DNA of 24,382 nucleotides from Tritrichomonas musculus (taxonomy: Eukaryota; Parabasalia; Tritrichomonadida; Tritrichomonadidae), in assembly GCA_039105265.1 (NCBI GenBank), contig JAPFFF010000371.1, positions 1 through 24,382 on the forward strand, in the 5' to 3' direction. The position numbers and the translations under genes were made by a program. Under the pieces are notes generated by a model. That model was not told where the DNA came from. It worked only from the letters and a program-made list of their open reading frames with translations, and did no database searches. Shown piece by piece: positions 19,347 through 24,382 of the stretch; within the stretch, counting starts at the first letter, position 1; each line of letters opens with the position of its first letter.

Positions 19347-19535
19347 GGAGATGTAAATTCGGTGTTGTACTTATTTTATCAATGGTTATTTATAGAGGGT
19401 TTTGATGGCGTTCATCTCTCGATGGTTCTTTATTGATTTTTAAAGATTCGTTTATTTTTATCAAAAAGTTAATTTACGATCATTCCTTCCTCTCAATTTT
19501 AGACTCGGATTTTCTACTTTAGCGATTCCTTTGCC
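19347..19535 (-). repeat. Right arm, unique outer part of the terminal inverted repeat
   Basis: Identical to the left arm over 19347-19516 in reverse complement. The outermost 19 bp (19517-19535) are diverged but keep GGCAA and GGAATC at matching positions. It ends against the 9-bp target duplication. Confidence 0.85.
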
Positions 19536-19544
19536 TAACAAATT
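19536..19544 (+). repeat. Target-site duplication, right copy (9 bp)
   Basis: TAACAAATT, identical to 11012-11020. It lies about 107 bp beyond the stop codon of the neighbouring kinase gene, so the transposon landed just downstream of that gene. Confidence 0.85.
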
Positions 19545-19651
19545 ATAAGAATTAATCAAAACAAATATAACGATAAAGAAATACGAATGAATTATTTAAT
19601 AACAATAAAATTATTTTTTTGAAAAAATAACAAAATACAAAACAAAATATA

Positions 19652-21265
19652 TTATAATATTATTTTTGGAAGTCTTGGCTGGACAATGTCCGGTCTTGGC
19701 TTCTGGAATCCACCATTTGCAATTTTGGCTTCTGCAAATTGAAAAGAAGGTCCATGGAAAGGTTGCGCTTTCTTTGCACGCAATTGAGCTTGTTGCATCT
19801 GTGCATTCAGGCCAATATTAGCGAGCTTTTTCTGATTGTACTGAGCAATTCTCATCGCTGCCTTTTTTCTAGATTCTGCTAATAAATTGGATTCATTGGG
19901 CTTCTTTGAAATAAGTGGTTTAGTGACAGATATTTGAGGTTGCTGAATTAGAGCTGGTTGCTGATGATGATGATATTGAGGCAATTGTTGATTTATGAAT
20001 GGGTTATTTGAAGTTGGATATTGATTCATTGGCTGTTGTGAATATTGTATTTGATTCTTTTTTTGATATGGTGGAATAACTGGTGCATATTCTGTAGTGT
20101 ATTGGGAATTAATATTATTATTTTTAATATCTGTGGTTGAAGAAGATGAGTCAGATAAAGTGGAAGAATTTTGCTGTTGCTGTTGTTTTAACAAAGCAAT
20201 TTGCTGCTTTGCATTTAAAGGCTGAATTTGATGAGGTTTCTGGACTTCGAATCGATTTGGTTGAATCGAAGGTTGTGACTGACTTTGGAGATAAGCAAGT
20301 GCAAAAGGAACATTTTTTGATCCGTTCTCCCAATTTTCTTCAAAGCGACGAATAGACTCAAAAGCAGGTAAATTGAGAGCATCACCTGCAGTAATCCTTT
20401 GACAAGGATCATAAATCAATAACTTTGTTAGTAATTCAATTGTTTCAGGTGATGCTCTTGGAAGCAAATTTCTAAGATCTGTTGATTTTTGACTTGGAAA
20501 AGCAAAAGAAATTTGTGTATTTGGATTGCGCTTAAATTGAGCAAGTACATTCCTCGATGGACTTCCTAAAACTTTATGAATTCTAGCAATTTGATCTATT
20601 TCATGCTTTCCTGGAAATAATGGTTTTGTTGTCATTAATTCATAAAGCATGCAACCAACTGCCCATTCATCAACTTCAGGGCCGTAAGAGCCAGAAGTCA
20701 AAATGCATTCTGGTGCCCGATACCATCTTGTTGAAACATATTCAGTAAAAGGTTGGTTATAAACTGATTGACTTGAGTTAAAACCTCGAGTAGATCCAAA
20801 ATCGCATAGTTTTAGCGTAAATGTTTTTTTATCAACCATACAATTTTCTGGTTTTATATCACGATGAAACATCTTTTTTGAGGTATGCATATAATCAATA
20901 GTTTTCAAAAGTTGATATATTAAAACAAGAGTAGTTTTTTCGTCGAAAGCCTTTTTGTGAGATGAGATAAATTCATATAAATTGCAATCCATAATCTCAA
21001 AAACCATAGAAACGTAACCACTTTTATTGCCATAAATAATATCTTCAAGCTTAATAACATTTGGATGCCCTTGTAATACTTTTAATGCGTATATTTCAGG
21101 CATTTTGTTAACTTCGTCGACGGTTCTATATCTCTTTTTTAGTCTTTTAATTGCATAATATGTACCAGTCTGATTTGAGCGAACTTTAAATACCTCTGCA
21201 AAGCTACCTTCGCCAAGTTTGGATATTACTTGAAAGTCTGGGCCGAAAGATACTGGATTGCTCAT
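19652..21265 (-). CDS. CMGC-group Ser/Thr protein kinase, MOK/MAK (RCK) type
   Basis: This is a 537-residue protein. The kinase domain spans about residues 11-308 and has all catalytic elements: glycine loop GEGSFAEV (18-25), ATP lysine K40 (YYAIK), helix-C Glu57, HRDIKPEN (134-141), DFG at 155-157, and the activation loop with T174-E175-Y176 followed by STRWYRAPE. DFGS..., TEYVSTRWYRAPEC and LFPGKHEIDQIARIHKVLG most resemble MOK and MAK/ICK kinases, which in other eukaryotes control cilium length and transport; a flagellar role here is inference. The TEY could be (auto)phosphorylated as in that family. Residues 330-537 are a Gln/Asn/Ser-rich low-complexity tail, possibly regulatory. The start is the first Met, directly before the kinase domain; no clear Inr motif was found upstream. 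Confidence 0.93.
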   Translation of the reverse strand: MSNPVSFGPDFQVISKLGEGSFAEVFKVRSNQTGTYYAIKRLKKRYRTVDEVNKMPEIYALKVLQGHPNVIKLEDIIYGNKSGYVSMVFEIMDCNLYEFISSHKKAFDEKTTLVLIYQLLKTIDYMHTSKKMFHRDIKPENCMVDKKTFTLKLCDFGSTRGFNSSQSVYNQPFTEYVSTRWYRAPECILTSGSYGPEVDEWAVGCMLYELMTTKPLFPGKHEIDQIARIHKVLGSPSRNVLAQFKRNPNTQISFAFPSQKSTDLRNLLPRASPETIELLTKLLIYDPCQRITAGDALNLPAFESIRRFEENWENGSKNVPFALAYLQSQSQPSIQPNRFEVQKPHQIQPLNAKQQIALLKQQQQQNSSTLSDSSSSTTDIKNNNINSQYTTEYAPVIPPYQKKNQIQYSQQPMNQYPTSNNPFINQQLPQYHHHQQPALIQQPQISVTKPLISKKPNESNLLAESRKKAAMRIAQYNQKKLANIGLNAQMQQAQLRAKKAQPFHGPSFQFAEAKIANGGFQKPRPDIVQPRLPKIIL

Positions 21266-21791
21266 TTTATCTCTAAATTAACGTATTTATTTAAATAGAA
21301 AAACTTGAATTGTCAACTTCAAAATATGTGAAAAACTGAACATATTCAAATTTTGATATACAATTTTTATCAAATTCTGATATGTTCGTTTTCCTCTTTG
21401 AAATTTCTATTAAATTATTTCTTCGCAAAAATTTCAATTAATATTTCACAAAAAAACACGTTATTATTGTTATAATAACGTTTTTTTTTTTTTTTTTTAC
21501 TTTTTTATCTTACTAATTTTTTAGAAGATATGAAAAAATAAACTTATAAAAGTTTTTTATTATATACATTATACTCAAATTAATGTATGAGGTAAAAAAA
21601 AACTTTTGAGTTATTGCAAATTTTTTTTATTACAATAAAAATAATATGTCTATTTTTTGTATTTAGAATTTAACATTTTGGAGCTAGTCGAGACAAATAT
21701 AAATGACCAGTTAATAATAACAAATTATTAAAACTGGGCAATAAATATAATAAATCTAAAAAATAAAATACACGATTTTTAGCTTTTCTTA
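21266..21791. other. AT-rich intergenic region between kinase and LRR-phosphatase genes
   Basis: About 526 bp that must hold the kinase promoter and the 3' end of the LRR-phosphatase gene. The only structure seen is a perfect hairpin followed by an 18-base T run (listed separately). No further gene is visible. Confidence 0.65.
21458..21498 (+). repeat. 10-bp perfect hairpin followed by T18
   Basis: ACGTTATTAT (21458-21467), loop TGTT, then ATAATAACGT (21472-21481), running into a T tract (21481-21498). An A run to the left could lengthen the stem across one mismatch. It sits about 195 bp upstream of the kinase start. It looks like a bacterial terminator but the context is eukaryotic, so a chance palindrome in AT-rich DNA or a small promoter or 3'-end element are more likely. 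Confidence 0.5.
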
Positions 21792-24382
21792 TTAATCACT
21801 GTCATTTTTTGAATTATTATCATCTTTATCGTTATTATCATCTTTGTCGCTATTATCTTTTTCACTGTCATTTTCTTCATTGGATATTGGAATTGTAATA
21901 TCTTCTTTAATATTCAAATCTTCAAAGGTACTTGGCTGCTTTAAAATAGAGTTGCCAACGTCATAATCAATATATGTTTGATTAGCGATACCTTCGTTTG
22001 TTTCTTTTGATAAGAAAGACCAAGTAGAACTTGTACAAGAGGACATCCCCGATGACATATACAATGAAGGATCGACATCTTTCAAATCGAAATGTAAATG
22101 AACAGGCGTAACTGTAAAATTGTCATCATCACCGTCGTCAGATTGATCATCCATTTTACTTAATAATGAATTACTTTTTATATTTTCCATTTGTTTTTTC
22201 CTCTCTTTAATATCAACAACAATTACTGTAATATTATCTGTTGATAAATTTGCATAAGCAATATTCCTAATATCATAAGCAAGTTCTGATGCATTGTTGG
22301 CCTTAGATGCAATTTGACCGATGTAATCGTTTTCGAGAACATCGAAAACCCCATCGCAAGCAAGAATAATCCATTTATCGTCATCATCAACCATATACTG
22401 ATGAATTTCGGGTTCTGCACTAATTCCTGGTATATTAATATCTCCAAATGAACGACCTAAGGCAATCATCCCATATGTTCTATTATTTTCAATTCGACTT
22501 CCTTCCATGTGAATACGTTCGAATTCTCCTCTATTAATAGCTTTATGATCAACTGTGCTAAATTTGACTTTTCCACTTTCATCAATAATTAATATTCGTG
22601 AATCACCAACATGAGCGGAAATAACTTTTTCGCCATTAAAAACGCAACAAGCAACTGTTGAACCGTCACCAAATGTTCTTTTTCTGATAATATTGTCAAG
22701 TTTCTTTAAAATTGAATAAACAAATTTTCTTGTGCATTTAGCTTCACCAATACGCAAAGCATCACCCATAAAAATTGAACAAAATGCTGATGTAGACTTA
22801 CCCCCATGACCATCAAAAACACCATAAACATCAACATCTTTTTGGACTAAAGATCTGATAGTTATCGCATCTTCCATCTCATCTCTAACACCTTTCATTT
22901 CACTGAATGAGATATATGAGCTTAAAGTGACTTCTTTGACATGCTTTGTTTTGTATTGTGGAAGACGTTTGTCCACAAAAAGTTCACGAACATTAGGTTC
23001 TTTATCAAAAGTTATTCCTGTATTTATAATATCAAGAGTTTGTAGCTCTGAACAATTGTTAGTATTAAAGAACTGTGATATGTAAATATGAGTCTTGATT
23101 TGTGTGTTATTTAATTTAAGAAATTTCAATTTAGGGCATTTGAAATTATTTGGTATATTAGATATAGGATTATATGAAAAATCGAGTTCGTCAAGTTCTG
23201 GAAAATAGAAGTTATCTGGAAGAGTTGAAATTTGATTACATGAAAGATCAAGAGTTATTAATCTTTGAGGAAGACGTTCAGGGAATGATTGAAAAGAGTT
23301 TCTTGATAAAATAAGGCGTTTAATCGATGGAAGACTTGGAAGGTCTGTTAATTTATTACCAGGGGCATCAAGAAGAACCAATTTTCCACAATTTTTGAGG
23401 CAGCCACTAAGTGATTTAATTCCGCAATAGCCAATGTAAAGATTTTGTAATGTGCTTGGTAATGGGGGAAGTTCTTTAATTGGATTGTTTGTCAAGTTTA
23501 ATAATGTTAAGATGCGTGCATTTGTGATTGAATTTGGAAGAGTTTTTATTTGATTATTTGCTAAAAACAAGGCGCTCAAATAATTTAATTTAAAAAGATT
23601 GGATGGGACGTTAGTAATCAAATTATTGCTATAATCAATACGGAGGGCTGTTTCATTGAAAACTAAAGGATCAATCTTTGTAATTTGGTTGTTGCAAGCT
23701 AAAATTTCACGAACTTTAGAAGATTTATATGATGGATATTCGGATAAATTGTTATCTCGAAGAAGTAGTCTTTTAAGATTTGGAGTATATGAGGATTTAG
23801 CTTTAGTAACTGAATTTTGAGAAAATATAAATTCAGAGATTGTATCAGGGAGTTGTGGAATGTATGTCAAATTATTGTCACCAACATCTAATATTTTAAG
23901 GGAATGCAAATCAGCAATAATATCCGGTATTTCAGATATTTGATTAGAGTGCAAATTCAAATTTTCGATAGTTTGTGGTGGTGATGGAAAAACAGTTATA
24001 AAATTGTCAGATAAATTAAGTATTTTCAACATTGGAGAAACTTTTTGGAAATTTGGTATTTCTATTAAACAATTCCGAGCTAAATTAAGTGTTTCAAGTT
24101 TAGGGAGCTTTATATCCGCATCAATACTTTTAAGTCCAACTAGTTCTAATGATAAATACGTTATCTTGGAATTTGCGAAAGATAAATCAGAAAGAAGATT
24201 AAAATCGTATGTAAGAGATGTAATCGATTTTGGGAGTTTTGGAATCGTAGTAAATGAATTGTTTCCAATATTTAATTCTTCAATTGAAACTAATGTAGTT
24301 GGAAAAGTTTTTAATTTATTGCAAAATAAATTTAATACTTTCAAAGTTTGGACTGCATCAATCATTGTAGGATATTCTTCAA
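21792..24382 (-). CDS. Leucine-rich repeat protein with PP2C-type phosphatase domain (partial, N-terminus outside window)
   Basis: The frame is open to the right window edge. The Met at 24365 is preceded in frame by EEYPT and sits inside a leucine-rich repeat, so the true start is probably further upstream. Counting from that Met, residues 1 to about 450 are some 20 leucine-rich repeats of 20-24 residues (LKVLNLFCNKLKTFP type). A PP2C domain follows at about 485-735: GVRDEMEDA, VFDGHGG (about 516), FGDGSTVACCVF, HVGDSR, ALGRSFGD, ILACDGVFDVL and STDNITVIVVDI. These keep the aspartates that hold the two metal ions, so Ser/Thr phosphatase activity is expected. The tail is very acidic (DKDDNNDKDDNNSKNDSD). 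LRR plus PP2C is the layout of PHLPP phosphatases and of the LRR-PP2C part of fungal adenylyl cyclase; no cyclase domain is present here. The coding end is a double stop, TAATAA. Confidence 0.92.
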   Translation of the reverse strand, partial: EEYPTMIDAVQTLKVLNLFCNKLKTFPTTLVSIEELNIGNNSFTTIPKLPKSITSLTYDFNLLSDLSFANSKITYLSLELVGLKSIDADIKLPKLETLNLARNCLIEIPNFQKVSPMLKILNLSDNFITVFPSPPQTIENLNLHSNQISEIPDIIADLHSLKILDVGDNNLTYIPQLPDTISEFIFSQNSVTKAKSSYTPNLKRLLLRDNNLSEYPSYKSSKVREILACNNQITKIDPLVFNETALRIDYSNNLITNVPSNLFKLNYLSALFLANNQIKTLPNSITNARILTLLNLTNNPIKELPPLPSTLQNLYIGYCGIKSLSGCLKNCGKLVLLDAPGNKLTDLPSLPSIKRLILSRNSFQSFPERLPQRLITLDLSCNQISTLPDNFYFPELDELDFSYNPISNIPNNFKCPKLKFLKLNNTQIKTHIYISQFFNTNNCSELQTLDIINTGITFDKEPNVRELFVDKRLPQYKTKHVKEVTLSSYISFSEMKGVRDEMEDAITIRSLVQKDVDVYGVFDGHGGKSTSAFCSIFMGDALRIGEAKCTRKFVYSILKKLDNIIRKRTFGDGSTVACCVFNGEKVISAHVGDSRILIIDESGKVKFSTVDHKAINRGEFERIHMEGSRIENNRTYGMIALGRSFGDINIPGISAEPEIHQYMVDDDDKWIILACDGVFDVLENDYIGQIASKANNASELAYDIRNIAYANLSTDNITVIVVDIKERKKQMENIKSNSLLSKMDDQSDDGDDDNFTVTPVHLHFDLKDVDPSLYMSSGMSSCTSSTWSFLSKETNEGIANQTYIDYDVGNSILKQPSTFEDLNIKEDITIPISNEENDSEKDNSDKDDNNDKDDNNSKNDSD

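Larger units (their letters stand above)
11021..19535 (-). mobile_element. Complete fold-back-type Mutator-like (MULE) DNA transposon with tandem-repeat arms, 8515 bp
   Basis: The element is bounded by an exact 9-bp duplication. Both ends begin GGCAA.GGAATC, and the whole structure is a giant inverted repeat around one gene. From left: unique end 11021-11209, 21 units of 61 bp, 16 units of 60 bp, transposase gene on the minus strand, 25 inverted units of 60 bp, 34 inverted units of 61 bp, unique end 19347-19535. The left arm is about 2.4 kb and the right about 3.8 kb. The arms are about half G+C, far above the surrounding DNA (counted from the consensus units: 29/61 and 30/60). Arms built from tandem units around a MULE transposase match the fold-back class (Drosophila FB with NOF). 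Intact ends, an intact gene and the exact duplication suggest a recent insertion. No captured host gene is seen. Confidence 0.9.

Noticed and set aside
11021-19535. Chromosomal satellite or centromeric repeat instead of a transposon
   Set aside because: The inverted symmetry, matched ends, exact 9-bp duplication and central transposase gene together show a discrete mobile element.
21458-21498. Rho-independent terminator
   Set aside because: The hairpin plus T run looks right, but the genes and spacers are eukaryotic and no plus-strand gene ends here.

Overview
The window looks like nuclear DNA of a trichomonad parabasalid (Trichomonas or Tritrichomonas type). Reasons, in order of weight: long intronless genes separated by very AT-rich spacers; a divergent domain resembling the initiator-binding domain of trichomonad IBP39; an N-terminal part of a large many-helix membrane protein that runs into a PAS domain, as in the large trichomonad cyclase family; and TCAYW initiator-like motifs a few bases upstream of two start codons. 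The species is an inference and cannot be fixed from the sequence alone. All five protein genes that I accept lie on the minus strand.

Layout. 1-3795: the first 1265 residues of the multi-membrane PAS protein, cut by the left window edge. 3796-5083: AT-rich spacer with a 26-bp direct repeat. 5084-6712: Asn/Ser/Gln-rich protein with the likely initiator-binding domain. 6713-11011: a 4.3 kb gene-poor stretch that I read as a graveyard of small elements: a 390-bp miniature element with mariner-like TA-flanked ends (8005-8394), directly followed by a 1550-bp element with 54-bp terminal inverted repeats (8403-9952), and then a decayed minus-strand gene fragment (about 10279-10679). 11021-19535: a complete-looking 8.5 kb DNA transposon. 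19652-21265: a MOK/MAK-type protein kinase. 21792-24382: a leucine-rich-repeat plus PP2C phosphatase protein, cut by the right window edge.

The centrepiece is the 8.5 kb transposon. It is flanked by an exact 9-bp target duplication (TAACAAATT) and encodes one long MULE-type transposase with a candidate DDE triad and a C-x-C...C-x-H SWIM zinc finger. Its arms are giant inverted repeats made of two different tandem arrays, one with 61-bp units and one with 60-bp units. The left arm has 21 + 16 units, the right arm 34 + 25. Outside the arrays, 170 bp of unique arm sequence is identical between the two ends, whereas the outermost 19 bp differ at 7 positions. This is the architecture of a fold-back element, as in Drosophila FB-NOF, here with a MULE transposase in a protist.

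The host genes are regulatory in flavour (membrane sensor, transcription factor, CMGC kinase, LRR phosphatase), but nothing in the sequence shows that they form an operon or a single pathway. Long open frames across the tandem arrays are explained by repeat periodicity and are not annotated as genes.
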